From: Daedaleopsis sinensis | Taxonomy: Eukaryota; Basidiomycota; Agaricomycetes; Polyporales; Polyporaceae | Assembly: GCA_033807695.1 (NCBI GenBank) | Contig: CM066311.1 | Location: forward strand, 2,046,001-2,110,000 | Length of the DNA stretch: 64,000 nt | Direction: 5' to 3' | In this document: positions 23,810-35,814 of the stretch, one piece after another | Numbering within the stretch: position 1 is the stretch's first letter | Layout: every line of letters starts with the position of its first letter | Notes under the pieces: model-generated | Seen by the model: only the letters and a program-made list of their open reading frames with translations | Told to the model about the DNA's origin: nothing | Database searches by the model: none | Made by a program: the position numbers and the translations under genes

Positions 23810-26189
23810 TCACTCCTCGGTGCCGTTCAGGACGAGCTCCCTCGCAAGCTCCGAGCGCGGCGTGATCCGGCACTCGAACGGCGCCGGATACCTGCAAGAC
23901 GTGTGCAAACGGTACCGGTCAGGACTCAGCCCCGCCCAAGTACAAGTAGACCCGGACTCACACGACGGAGAGCTCCGTGGTCCATTTTGCCGCGAGGGGA
24001 ACGGGCCGCCCGTGCGCGTCCACCGGGGGCGCGATGTCGAACGCGTGCAGCACCGACGCGATCACGATGAAGAGCGAGTTGTCCGCGAAGTGCTCGCCCG
24101 GGCACGCCCTGCGCAGTGCGGTGAGCGAGTATCAGTACCGGCAAACCGCGATAGCCGTATAGCTCTAGCTCTACACGCGGGGGTCAGATCTGGAGGGAAG
24201 GCGGACGCACCTCCTGCCGAAGCCGAACGCGAACTTGCGCGAGTCGCGCACGGCGGGGTCGGGCGCGCCGTCGCGTAGGAACCGTTCCGGGCGGAACTCC
24301 TCGGGCTCAGGATACACCTCCGGGTCGCGCGACATCGCCCTGTCCAACCGCGCATCGCACATCCAAGTCCAAGGCCGCAGGTCGCGGTATCCACGATCAT
24401 GTCGATAGCCAGTATCAGCCGGGGGAGATGCGGGAGGAGGGGACGGGGGCGCACCAGACGTTGGCCAGGATCACGGAGCCCTTGGGGATCAGGAAGCCGT
24501 CCAGCTCCTCGTCCTGTGTCGTGCGGTGCGGGACGGAGACGGGCGCGATGCTCAGCCAGCGGAGCACCTCCGTGACGATCGCGTTCGTGTACGGCAGCTG
24601 CGCGCGGTCCGCGAACGCGGGCAGGCGCGCGGGCCCGACGACGGCGTCCAGCTCCGCCTGCGCCTTCTTCTGCACGGCGGGGTAAAGCGCCATCGCGAGG
24701 AAGAACGCTTGCAGGGACGAGAATGTCTGTGGGGTCGCGTGGAGGTGAGCGCGCGCAGATGCGAGACGAGCACCGGAGAAGGGAAGGGGGTGCACTCACC
24801 GTGTCTGCTCCACCTGGGAGTGTGGGGTCGGGGTCGAGGTCGCGGTGTCAGCCACGCAGAAGACCATGGAAGCTGCACGCACCGAGATATGCGACCGCGG
24901 AGACGTCCCGCGCGAGCTGTGTGACCTCCGGGCTCGCGACGCCGCCGTTCTTTTGCGCAGACTTCTCCAGCATCCTCGCGACCATGTACGGCTTTCCCGG
25001 CCCGTCCTCCTGCGCGTGCCGTGCAAGTAGGAGATGGTACAAGCGCGTGGGCGGGCGGATAAAAACATGAGGACGAGAACAAGGATAAGATGAGCACGGC
25101 CGTCCAGACGCACCATCTGCGCGACCGCGGCGTGGAACGGCTCGTCGCGCACTACCTCCCCGAACTGCCTCCACTCCGCCGCGAGCCGCTTGAAGCCCGC
25201 GCCCGGGAGCCACGCGGGCACGTGGCGCAGGGCGGGGATGGCGTCGACGAGGTACCGGCGCGGAGTCATGACGCGCACGAGGATGTGCACGCCCCGCTCG
25301 ACGAGCGCGATGAACCGGTCGTTCTCCTCCGCGACCGCGATTCCGTAGACGGCCTGCAGGATCGTCGCGCCGAACAGGCTGTGCGCGCGGGGGTCAGTGA
25401 GTCAGTATATTGGTTCCCCAACGTATAGCTCGGGGAAATAGGAAGGCGACTCTAAACTCACTACCGGATGTGCGAGACGAAGTCGTGCGGCGTGGCGAGC
25501 AGTCGCTTGAGGAAGGCACGGGTCTGCTGCTGCTGGAGGGCCTGGTAGTTCACGGCCTCGCCGCGGTGGAAGTGCTCGTGGAAGGCCCGCCGGTGGCGCC
25601 GCCACTCCTGGCCATACCCGAAGGTCGCGAACTCCCAAGTCGCGAAGCCCGTTCTGTCAGTAGCTCTCGTCAGCAAGGTCGTGCGGCGGACCGCCTCATT
25701 CGCACGGCGACGCACAGGTGGGCCATCATTGGGGCTTGCCTGTCTGATGTCGTCCCAGACCGACGCTCCAGCAGGCTGTGGGCGGCCTCGTACGAGTTGA
25801 TGACTATGAGCGAGGTCCCGAACACGGACAGGCGCGCGATGTCGCCTGGATGATGTGGCCATCGGGCGGTGAGCAGTGCAGCCTAGTGCGCGGCGGGAGC
25901 CTGGAGGAGCGACAGGGGACACACCGTATTTCTGGCTGATCTTGGAGTAGTTGGCACCGAGATCTCTGTTCGGGACGTCGAGAAGGTTGCCGATGATGGG
26001 CCACGGAGCGGGACCGGGGGGTAGAGAGAGACCCTTTCGACGCGCTGAGGCGGAGGATAGGTAGTACGAGCACGCCGCGTATAGCACGCTAGCGAATAGC
26101 CCGTATACCACCCATTGTGGGGGATCAGGGAACGCCAACCTGGTGTGGGGAAGAAGCGGTTCAGTAGACATTGCACTTGCAACGATCAT
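23810..26189 (-). CDS. Cytochrome P450 (P450-3)
   Basis: Microsomal haem-thiolate monooxygenase, same architecture as P450-1, -4 and -7. It starts at the ATG at 26189 (a second in-frame Met lies six codons on), with an anchor at about residues 28-47 and SLPPGPAPWPIIGNLLDVP. Downstream are WRRHRRAFHEHF, LFGATILQAVYG, the I-helix GGADTT (built from a 14-nt microexon at 24800-24813), EVLRW (ExxR), FRPERFL, and FGFGRR-ACPG (haem Cys, split by an intron). It ends with PFECRITPRSEL and stops at 23810. About ten exons; the first two are 26189-25925 and 25845-25716. Its GC content is higher than that of its neighbour P450-4. A partial, rearranged copy of its 3' end lies immediately downstream. Confidence 0.9.
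24800..24813 (-). other. 14-nt microexon of P450-3
   Basis: Completes a glycine codon and encodes Gly-Ala-Asp-Thr of the I-helix. The flanking introns are typical in length with clear AG and GT borders. Confidence 0.85.
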
Positions 26190-27198
26190 GAGCAGCGCTG
26201 ACGCCCTGCCTTATATCCTCATTAGACCTACCACAGAAGACAAGACAGTGCGAGTAGAGCCTTCGATAAGGTATCACCTGCTATGAGATATCTCCGACGG
26301 GAAGTACGTCCGGTGAGACTGAGAGATACTGGACGATCACTGAGTCCCGCAGCAAAGAACATTGCGTGATTGTTGTGTTTCCAGACTAAACGAAGGTGTG
26401 GTCCGTGTGCAGTGCATTCACGACACTTGGCCGACCCACTGCTAGTACTAGTCAGCGGTCACATTTCAGATCAGCGTGCGCGGCATATACTAGCAGACGT
26501 GCTGACCAGGATCTACTCGACAGACTGTGTGAGCCTCCCACCTCGGGAATCGAAGGCCGCTACAGGAAGGTCTCATGTCACTCTGCGAATTCTCATCAGC
26601 AACTGCCGTGTAAACTCGTCGCGAGCTATAACACCACACCGGATCGGACAATAACCGACATCTCCGGAGAGCCATGAAAACCCGTTCAGGGCTGCGACTA
26701 TGCCTGGACTATGCACATAACCTTTTAGACACGGGGAGAAAGCGGCATGCGTGGGTAGTGTAGACTCACCCTTATTGTAAGTTGCCCTTTGCACCGCTGT
26801 GTGGAAGGATTTCAAGAGAAGGGTAATATGTGGGTGAGGCCGACCTCGCTCGAACCTCGTATACCTGTGTCGTTCATATTGCTCCCGAGGTAGTTGACCG
26901 TGACGATGACATTCCAGCTAGGCACTCAAGTACTCATACTTCCCAGTCGGGGCCTGATCAGCAGACACGCGGAGTTGTGTCTCGCGGAGGGTGTGCACCA
27001 CCGACTTTGTCGCTCTTTCTGCTGTCATTGTCACACCCACCCTAACTGCTACTTCGCCGCGGTTAATAGAGCCGCCGCATAAGGGAGGTCGTATTGTTTA
27101 ACCGCCATCGAGGAGTGTTCTGTGTAGCATAGACCATAGTCAGGCACACTGAAACGCGTGTAGATTCTGCAGCGTCGGAGATGGTGGGCGCACATCTG
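26190..27198. other. Intergenic stretch between P450-3 and P450-4
   Basis: About 1 kb. The left end holds the P450-3 promoter, with a TATA-like element near 26212. No gene is supported. Confidence 0.5.
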
Positions 27199-29320
27199 CT
27201 AATTGCATAGTACCATCTCTCTCGCAAGGTCAGAGCGAGGAGTAATCTTGCACTCGAACGTTTCCGGATATCTACGTCGCATTGGGTGGCATAGTCAGTC
27301 ACGATTTGTAGCCGAAATCTCCGACCCTCGGAGACACTCACACGAGGAAGGTATCGGTCGTGAATTTGGCCTCCAGAGGAACGGGCTTTCCGTCGCTGTC
27401 AAGCGGAGGCGCGATGTTGAATGTGTGCAACACCGAGGCTATGACAATGAAGAGCGACGCGTCCGCGTAGTGTTGTCCGGGGCAGATCCTACAGGGCGCT
27501 TGCATGTGAGTTATGCGCACGGAGACGAGACCCATGACATGTGACGATGGCAATGACGCCACGTACCTCCTCCCGAATCCGAACGCGAACTTGCGAGGAT
27601 CTCTCACATCAGTGTTGATCGAGCCGTCGCGCAGGTAACGCTCAGGTCGGAACTCCTCGGGGTTGGGATACACGATCGGGTCGCGCGACATTGCCCTATC
27701 CATGAGCAATCAGTATCCGATGCCAATGAAGTTCGTGCAGAGCGGCGGGACGTACCAAACATTGGCTAAAAGCAGAGAACCCTTTGGGATGAGGTACCCG
27801 TTGTACTCCTCGTCCGCGGTCGTACGATGTGGGACAGAGAGCGGAGCGACGCTATGCCATCTGAGCAGCTCTGTGACGACCGCGTTAATGTATGGCAAGG
27901 AGGGGCGGTCAGAAAACTCTGGAAGCCGGCTCGATCCGACGACGGCGTCGAGCTCCGCTTGCGCTTTCTTCTGCACTTGAGGATACAAAGCCATGGCGAG
28001 GAAGAACGCTTGCATGGCCGAGAATGTCTGGGAGAAGATGATTGAGCGAACATCAAGTATGCGAGGACCATGAGGCTGACCGTATCCGCTCCACCTAATG
28101 ACGAGATGTCGTGCAAGTTTATCGTGTTGTACAACTTTGATATGGGGGGTTCTCAGCGTACCTATGTATGCTATAGCGGCGACATTCCTCGCCAGGTTCA
28201 TCTGCTCTTGAGTGGCGACACCAGTCTTTTGCGTAAGTTTCTCAAGCATCTTAGCGACCATAGAAGATTTGACAGATTCTTTCTCCTGCAAGGCGAATGA
28301 GTCCAGCTAAACCCGTGTCATGAGTGTGCAACGTACCAACTGCCCGACTGCAGCACGGAATGGTTCATCGCACATCTGCTCTACCTCCTGCTTCCATCGA
28401 GCTGCATCACGTTTAAACTTAGCTCCGGGAAACCAAGATGGGAGGTAGCGAAGCGCTGGGATGGCTTCGACGATGTAGCGTCCTGGAGTCATCACGTTTA
28501 TGAAAATCTCGGCACCACGTTCTGCCAAGGCGATGTACCGATCATTGTCCTCCGCCACGTTGCCGTAGACAATTTTTATGACCGTCGCACCAAACAAGCT
28601 GATAGATGTGTCAGTCATCAGGCACGGCGTGGAGGAGATAGAGAGTATTGACTATCGGATGTGCGAGATGAACTCTTCAGGCTCCGTCAGCAAGTGCTTG
28701 AGGAAAGAACGAGTGTGCTTTTCTTGAAGTCCCTGGTATCGCGCGATCTCTCCTCGATGGAAATGCTCGTGGAAAACCTTCCGGTGAGAACGCCATGACT
28801 GGCCGTAGCCGAAGAACGCGAACTCCCAGGAGGTAAAGCCCGTTCTTCGAATCACATATGTTTGGTTTAGAGACAACGCATAGTGGGCTTCAAAATCTAT
28901 ACTCACAGGTCCGACATGATAGGCGACTTCCTATCCGAGGTAGTCCCAGATCTACGCTCTAGCAAGGCGCAAGCAGCCTCGTAAGAGCCTAGGATTATCA
29001 TGGATCTATCCGACACAGACAAGTACGCAAGGTCCCCTGTCAGACGCCTCGATGAGTGCTAGTGCGCTCCGAATGGTAAAGATGAGCAACATACCATATT
29101 TCTGGCTAATGTTCCTGAAACTGGCCCCAAGATCCTTGGTTGGAACATCGAGGAGATTGCCGATTACTGGAAGAGACGTAGGGCCAGGAGGGAGATGCCG
29201 CCTGCGCGACCGAGAGATGAGGTAGGACAACGCGATGTATAACACGCCAGAAAGTACCACGAGAAATGCCCATTGGGGAAGGGCGGTGGAGTCGGCGGGT
29301 TTGGTATGAAGAGAGAGCAT
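27199..29320 (-). CDS. Cytochrome P450 (P450-4)
   Basis: Tandem paralogue of P450-3. The start is the ATG at 29320 (MLSLHTK); the longer frame upstream begins at a non-ATG codon, and a TATATA lies about 45 bp before this ATG. Landmarks in order are the hydrophobic anchor (WAFLVVLSGVLYIAL), HLPPGPTSLPVIGNLLDVP, WRSHRKVFHEHF, LFGATVIKIVYG, the I-helix GGADTT (microexon 28081-28094), ELLRW (ExxR), FRPERYL, FGFGRR-ICPGQHYAD (haem Cys) and the tail TFECKITPRSDL with a stop at 27199. Exon layout matches P450-3. Silent-site GC is clearly lower than in P450-3, so the pair is not a very recent duplicate. Substrate unknown. Confidence 0.9.
28081..28094 (-). other. 14-nt microexon of P450-4
   Basis: Encodes the end of a Gly codon plus Gly-Ala-Asp-Thr, at the same position and phase as in P450-1, -3 and -7. 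Confidence 0.85.
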
Positions 29321-30391
29321 TTCGGTAACCGTTAGGGATCCGCTGACCAGAATGTGTTTCCAGCTATATATCCGGGTCTTGTAGATCAAGACCTATGCTA
29401 TTGACACGGTCTCGTGTTGCTGCCGGCATAGGGCAGTCTTGACCGAGGTCTATACCACATAAGGCTGTCAGTAAAGCGGTGGTAAAAGTTACAGTCGGAC
29501 TACCTTGACGTCAGCATCCAACTCCTCGCCAGAAGCTCCGGTCGACAAAGGGTTCGTGGATCATCGCCTCGAAGGACTCAGTCATCGGCGTCGCAGCTGA
29601 GAAAATATACGTGCAGTGAAGCTACAAGCCCACACTAGATAAGAGCGCATCGAGCGGCGTAGTTGAGCGTGACGTGGCGTACGTAGCGTAAGGTCGGCCT
29701 GACGCGCCTAGAGAGTATACAGCACACAGCCCCAGTAGGCTCCAAAACAGGCGGCTTTATAGTTTGCTCTTACTATTAGTGAGTTAGTCTCCGTAGCTGA
29801 CCAAAATAGAAAGATGACAGTCGATCTTATTAGTGAGTAGTGTAGCGTCGGACCTGTCTCAGGTGTACTCACTTTCCTGTCATTGCCGACTGCCCGGAGT
29901 ACTTCACAGGACGGTGTCCATCGCCGTGTCTGTCGTCCGTCTAGCGTGTTAAAACGGCCCGTGTAGTACCACCGGAGCCTCACGGGTATGTTCTCGGAGT
30001 AGCGAGTGCAAGGCGGCCTCCGAATGCTTACTTTCAATAATCAAGAACATAATCATTTCGATGCGGAGCAAAAACAGCAAGTTGCGAGCCCAAGCGAGCC
30101 GAGATTTATGAACAGAATGAGGGTGCCAACTCGAGATCGCTCTTGTAGTGAAAGCGTAGAACGAGAACAGAATGCAAAACGAGGATCAGATCACAGAGTA
30201 TAGCAGTGGTTGGTGGTGTACTTAGCGCAAGCAGGTCTACGGCCTTTGCACGGCGGAGATCGAACTGAGTCTCAGCAACCAGTGCCATATTGAATCGGAG
30301 CGCGTATGAGCGCTTGACAAATGACTAGGTGACGGCAGCAAAGTGGCAGTGCACTATCTCCGGCTAAAACAACAAAACAAGGGCTGGAAGC
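29321..30391. other. Intergenic stretch between P450-4 and tRNA
   Basis: No supported gene. The left end holds the P450-4 core promoter. Confidence 0.5.
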
Positions 30392-30395
30392 AAAA
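30392..30395 (-). terminator. Pol III terminator of the tRNA
   Basis: Four T residues (on the minus strand) follow the discriminator base directly, the minimal RNA polymerase III stop. Confidence 0.7.
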
Positions 30396-30475
30396 TAGCA
30401 ACTCCTGGTTTCGATCCAGGGACTTCAGGGTATCAAACATATGAGCCCTGCACGCTTCCACTGCGTCAAGTTGCT
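30396..30475 (-). tRNA. Initiator tRNA-Met (CAT) with an 8-nt intron
   Basis: The minus strand folds into a complete cloverleaf: a perfect 7-bp acceptor stem (AGCAACT with AGTTGCT), D stem ACGC/GCGT with loop AGTGGAA, anticodon stem CAGGG/CCCTG with loop CTCATAA once an 8-nt intron after position 37 is removed, and T stem CCTGG/CCAGG with loop ATCGAAA and discriminator A. The A1-U72 pair, three G-C pairs below the anticodon loop, and A rather than T at the start of the T loop mark an initiator, not an elongator. Mature length is 72 nt before CCA addition. Confidence 0.93.
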
Positions 30476-30889
30476 GTGTTGACTTCAACCGCTTTGGCGT
30501 TCTCATTTAAGTTTGCCGAGGTCCTGGGATCAACCTCTCCTTCACCTCCCTCACACCTCCACACTTGAAATTCGTCCAACACTGACGCAACATTAATGTG
30601 GACGCTGGATGATGGACCGGAGGCGAACTTTTGGAAGATCACCCAACCTCTGATCTCGCCGCTGGCCCACACAAAATACGCTGAGCTTTAGATTGCCAAG
30701 GCTGCAGCATTGACGACGGGACTCCATCGCCGCGGTGGATTTCGTGCTCTTAGGCATGTGAGAAGACATACCCTGAATGTCGAGTTCTGGATGTCAGTAT
30801 CCAAAACATTGGAACCTACAACCCACTTTCTCATGTCAACCAAGCTGTGATCAACATCTAGTACCCCACTCTCGCTCACTGGTTTCCAT
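30476..30889. other. Short spacer between tRNA and FMO 3' end
   Basis: Nothing recognisable; it probably contains the 3' UTR of the flavin monooxygenase. Confidence 0.5.
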
Positions 30890-32583
30890 CTACAGCCGAC
30901 TCCTCTCCGGATGCCTCTCGTCAGCCCTCTTCAGCAGCCTCCGCATGAGCGCGACCCACTCCTGCACCCCACCCTCGCCCTCGCCTGTACCGACGCCCCG
31001 CACCCACTCCTCCGCCTGCCCGAGCCGCTCCAGATCCCGCCACTCCTCGCGCAGGATGCCCTTCGCGTCGTACATCTCGATCTCCCAGGCCGGCACGCGG
31101 TGCGGGTGCCCCGCGAACGCGTGCATCGCGTCCCGGTATGCGAACTGCTCATGCCCGTCGAACCGGTGCCACGCGCTTGCAATCGCGCGTTCCGTCGGGT
31201 CCGCGTCCTTCCTCTCAGACTCAGGCTCAAGGGGCTGATCATTATCGGTGGAGTTATCAGGCTGCAACATCCGTGCACGGAGGGCCTCGTAGCGTGCGAT
31301 GATGTCGACTGCCTCTTGGGTCAGGTCGAGGCTCTCTGGGCGGGCGAAGACGTGCAGCACGGCGCGCATCTGCGCTTCTAGGAGCGGGAGGGGTGCGACG
31401 CGGATCGGGAGCCCGATGAACGCCAGGGTCGAATAGTATGACTCGTCCGCGGCGACGAGTGGGAAGACGTGTTTGGCAAGCGGGAACACGTGGTAGGTCG
31501 AGTTGTACAGGGCATCGGGGAGAGGTGGAGCGGGCGGTGGGAGGATGCGGCGCACGATGGATTCCGGGAGGAACGGAAAGTCCATCTTGTATCCGGTAGC
31601 GAGGACGCAGCGGTCGATGCCAGACTCTGCGCTGCCATCTTCGAAAACCACCCGGCCGATTGCGGGATCGTCATATCGTGCGATGCGTCCACGCACCTTG
31701 AGGCGACCGTTGTGTAAGTCCTCCCGTACAGCACCGGTGACGGAGTGGACCACGGAGCGACCGGAAGCAAGGAGGTCCGTGCAGAGGTCTTGACCGCTGG
31801 GTCCGGCGCCCACGACGACGACGGTACGAGCATCGCCGAGGTCGGATGGGTTCCGGTAGAAGACAGAGTGCATGGCCTTCTTTGTCTCCGTCCACCTTTC
31901 AAGTCCAGGGGTGGGCGGGACGCGAGGAACGCGATAGTGTCCGTTCGCGACGATAATATAGTCGAATGTGTGGGATTCTTCCGATCCAGATTTTCCGTTA
32001 CGCACTGCGACCGTCCAGCTTGGAGTAGCATGATCGCGCGCGACGGAGATCACAGGAGTATTGAGGCGGATATGCGGGTTGAGCTCGAAGTGGGCAGCAA
32101 AATCCTCAAAGTACTGTAGGACCGTGGATGCGGGAGGGAATAGTGATGTCCCCGCCGGGAATGAATAGGAGGTATACGCCATCACTGGATGTGGTAGATT
32201 CGTGGTGAGTGAATCATACAAAGGCGTCGGCGGAGGATCGTGCGTCGCTGGGGCGGGAAGCCTGTAAACGACAACATCAATTCCAGGGTTTACTGTATGA
32301 GACTATGGGGATGTATCCCAAAGTCAGACTCACCATATTCCCCCGATTCGGGGACGAGCTTCAAAAGCAGTGACCGTCCAAGATCCACTTTGAGACTGTG
32401 TTGAGTCCTTGATAATCTTCAGTGCTGCCAACCCAGACGGGCCAGCACCAATAACGCATATCCGATGTTGTTTTCTACTAGTAGGCCAGGAAGTTTCGAG
32501 CGCTGCGTCTTCAAGTACAGTTCATGAGCACCCGGAGTTTTCACTTAAGCCAACTGACGATATGTACTCGGTAATAAATCCAT
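30890..32583 (-). CDS. Flavin-containing monooxygenase (FMO)
   Basis: FAD- and NADPH-dependent monooxygenase of the FMO class, expected to oxygenate soft nucleophiles or carbonyl compounds. The FAD motif ICVIGAGPSGLAAL and IGGIW come from the upstream exon. The large third exon carries the second dinucleotide motif VVVVGAGPSGQDL and the ATGYKMDFPF motif. Proposed exons are 32583 to about 32568 (MDLLP), about 32510-32334, and about 32262-30890. An in-frame stop upstream of exon 2 forces a separate first exon; the ATG at 32583 with a GTACAT donor is the best candidate but not certain. The segment equivalent to the class motif FxGxxxHxxxY is altered (KAMHSVFYRNP). It is divergent from P450-5, sharing a ~430-bp promoter region. 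Confidence 0.85.
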
Positions 32584-33014
32584 GGACTGAGTAGCCGCTC
32601 CCTCCTGTTAGTAGGGAGATGTTAATCCAGATGATGGTAGGAAGTAGGAAGATGGTCGGAATGACAGTCAGAACCAAATATCGGAAGATGCCGATACACT
32701 AGCGCCCAATGCGCGGTTGGCTTTAAACTGCTTTAAATCCGCTTCGTCTGAGTCAAGTACCTTCGTTCACAGCTCTCAACATCTCGTGACAGTCTGTAAT
32801 TGGGTCCGTCGCATGCAAGGCTATATACTGCTCTTGGTTTGCAAAATCATTTCCCGAACGACTTCCCAGATGAATTGGTTTTATTGAAGCCGCCCCACAG
32901 TTTCCCACAGAATGTCGTGAACGTGGTGGTCGTCAGGGAGCCCCCTTCGAAGTGTGGTACTCTACTACCTCTGCTCAACCCTGACCTTGGTCCAGCCGTC
33001 GCGACTCGCTCAAG
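32584..33014. promoter_or_regulatory. Shared divergent promoter region of FMO and P450-5
   Basis: The stretch separates two oppositely oriented oxygenase genes. No specific operator was identified; co-regulation is inferred from geometry only. Confidence 0.4.
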
Positions 33015-35396
33015 ATGCTTGAAAGCAGCCAACTCCTCATTCTCCTTGCGATCTTCTCCTTGTTTTACCTGGTGCGGAAGTTCGTCGCCTTCCAGGAGAA
33101 GATCCGTGCCGTAAAGTGCGCCGCCCGAAATCAATGGGCTGGTTTGTACCGCTGTTGACCCCATCTTCCTCACTCAGCAACTGGCCGGGATTCCGGACTA
33201 TGATCTCAGATAGATTCATATTCTTCCCTTTCCGGCTGCGCGGAATCTCGCCCGGACCGCAGTGGACTCTGTACAACAAGCATAAGGACTACGCGAAGGC
33301 GGGCACGGATGTTTTGACGGCGGTCAGTAAACGGGTTTGCTCTACCTCCTTCGTCTGGCACTCGCCGAGCCCGTCCCATATACTATCCTACCAAGTGACG
33401 TGACACTATAGCCCTTTCCGGCAAGTTCTCTACCGCGCCTGCTCCCGATCTCGATCGCCGTCTACTCCGGATCCCTGGGCCGCAAACGTTTTGAAGTTCT
33501 GACATGCATATGTGCTTCAGGTCTGTCTTTTCCCTCCGAGCATCACTATCTACATTGCCGATCCTGCCGTCGTAAAGGTATGTGTCCTCAGAGTTCGTCA
33601 TGCACCGCACACCGTTCACACGAGCTTCGGGCATCGCACAGGAGGTGGCCGGCGCCAGGGCACGGTTCCCAAAACCGCTCGATGCGTACAAGATCCTCGC
33701 GACATTCGGGTCCAACATTCTTGTTACCGAGGGTGACGAGTGGAAGCGGCAGCGCAAGATCACCGCGCCCGCGTTCTCCGAGGTGCGCGTGCGCACCACT
33801 GTTGTACGGCGCCGAACTGACCACGGTCGTTTGCAGAAGAACAACAGGCTCGTATGGGACGAGACTATCAACGTGCTTGAAGACTTGTGTCACAACGTCT
33901 GGGGCGATAGACAGGCTGTGGAAGTGGACAACATCTTGGACGTGACAGTCCCGGTCAGTTCACAAAATCATTGTGACGGGTCCATGCCTACTGACCTCGC
34001 GGTGTATAGATCACGCTGCTCGTTATCGGGAGCGCAGGCTTTGGCCGGCGTATCACCTGGAACGAGGACCAGATCGCACCTCCAGGGCATACGATGACGT
34101 TCAAGGTCTGTGTACCACACCTCGGATGCTTGCTCTGCAGCTGATGTGCCTTACAGGAAGCCATGCACGAGGTTTCACACAGGCTCTTCCTGCAGATCAT
34201 CCTCCCGGACTGGATACTACGCTACGGCACCCCGAAGCTGCGCTACTTCAAACGCGCGTACGACGAGATGGGTGTATGTGCATTCGCTCGCTCTCTGACC
34301 CTCTGACAGCTGCTAAAACTGTCGCTCCGCTAGCAATATCTCCGGGAGATGGTCCAGACGCGCCGGGCCGCGCAGGTCAAGGAGGAGCGGTACGACCTCT
34401 TCAGCAGCCTGCTCGACGCGAACGAGCTCGAGCTCGACAGTGAGGCGAAGCTGACGGACGACAAGCTGCTCGGTCAGTCTAAGAAGTCACGGCTGGTCGA
34501 ACAATGCGCTGAAGTATGTGCGTTCCTGCAGGAAACATATTCCTCTTTCTGGTCGCCGGATACGAGGTGCGGCAGCTGTGCTAGTGCTCGTAGCGTTTTA
34601 CGCTGGTGCTCATATGTCCTGCATGCATAACCAGACGACAGCACACACCTTGGCATACGCGTTTATTCTGCTCGCTCTGTACCCAGACGAGCAAGAGGCC
34701 TTCTATCAGAACATCAAGGCCGTCCTCCCGTCCGACCGCACTCCCGTCAGTCTAGCACTCCCTCCGAAGTCGGTCTCCGTCCGGGCTAACAGCTGGTTCC
34801 GCACTGCAGACATATGACGAGTTCGGTTCTCTATCGTATGCACTTGCGTACGCAGCGCTGCCTCTCTCTGCGACACCCACACTGATGTCTACCCGTCCGC
34901 AGCGTCATGAACGAGACGCTGCGCTGGTTTCCGCCCGTGGTGAACATCCCCAAGGTCAGCGCGGAGGACACAGCGTTCACGGTCACGAACGCCGCGGGCG
35001 AGAAGACGACGGTGCCCGTTCCGCGCGGCTCGTACATCTCCATCACCGTCCCGTCGCTCCACCACAACCGTATGTCCGCTCTTCTGCCTCTCCTCCCCGG
35101 AAAACTAGCGCTGATCTCATATACCTCTACCATTGATATCCGTAGCGCGGTACTGGGACGACCCGGATGCGTTCCGACCCGCACGGTTCCTGGGCAACTA
35201 CCCGCGCGACGCGTTCCTGCCATTCAGCGGAGGCCCGCGCGGGTGCATCGGGCGTGGGTTCGCGGAGACAGAGGGCGTCGCGGTGCTTGCGATGATCGTC
35301 GCACGGTATCGTGTCGAGGTGCGGGACGAGCCGGGGGAGACGTTCGAGCGACGTCGGGCGCGACTATTACGGAGCCGGCAGAGCTTGACGATCTAG
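33015..35396 (+). CDS. Cytochrome P450 (P450-5)
   Basis: Haem-thiolate monooxygenase of a group different from P450-1/3/4/7. It starts with an N-terminal anchor (LLILLAIFSLFYLV) at the ATG at 33015. Landmarks are FGSNILVTEGDEWKRQRKI, VIGSAGFGRRI (the characteristic glycine-rich element), the I-helix VAGYETTAHTLAYAF, ExxR as ETLR, and the haem signature FLPFSGGPRGCIGRGF. About a dozen short exons were traced; their joins keep the frame throughout (for example DEMG|QYLREM and GYE|TTAHT). It ends at 35396 with RSRQSLTI. P450-6 at 45693-48295 is a close paralogue in opposite orientation. Substrate unknown. Confidence 0.88.
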
Positions 35397-35814
35397 TGAG
35401 TGTGCGTTGCTTTCGCGTGGGTATCGGTAGGCTGACCAGTCGCCGCGGGGACGTGTGTGTGGTCGTGCAGCCCGGTGTGCGCGCCGCTGGTGTTCAAGCG
35501 TCGGGAGTCGTAAATCGGTGGTTCGGTGGGTTAGCTCGCACTCGGATTATTTATAGTGCTACAGAATACCAGCGCATACGTGACCGTTAATGCCTCCTCC
35601 GAGGATGCTTTGAGACACTTGCAACACGCGGCGCACGCACCGCCCGCCCGCTCATCTACATCTGAGCGCGCTGCGATGCGGACGATCAATAATGTTCGTG
35701 CGATTAAACTACTAATACTAGTACATACTACTCATTGGGCGGTTCCCGGGGTCACGGTGCGCCAGCGACCGGACTTTGCAACGATCTTGGTCCTCCTTGT
35801 AGCACAGGCCCAAT
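35397..35814. other. Convergent spacer, P450-5 and epimerase-like gene
   Basis: Two 3' ends face each other; no gene is seen. Confidence 0.5.
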
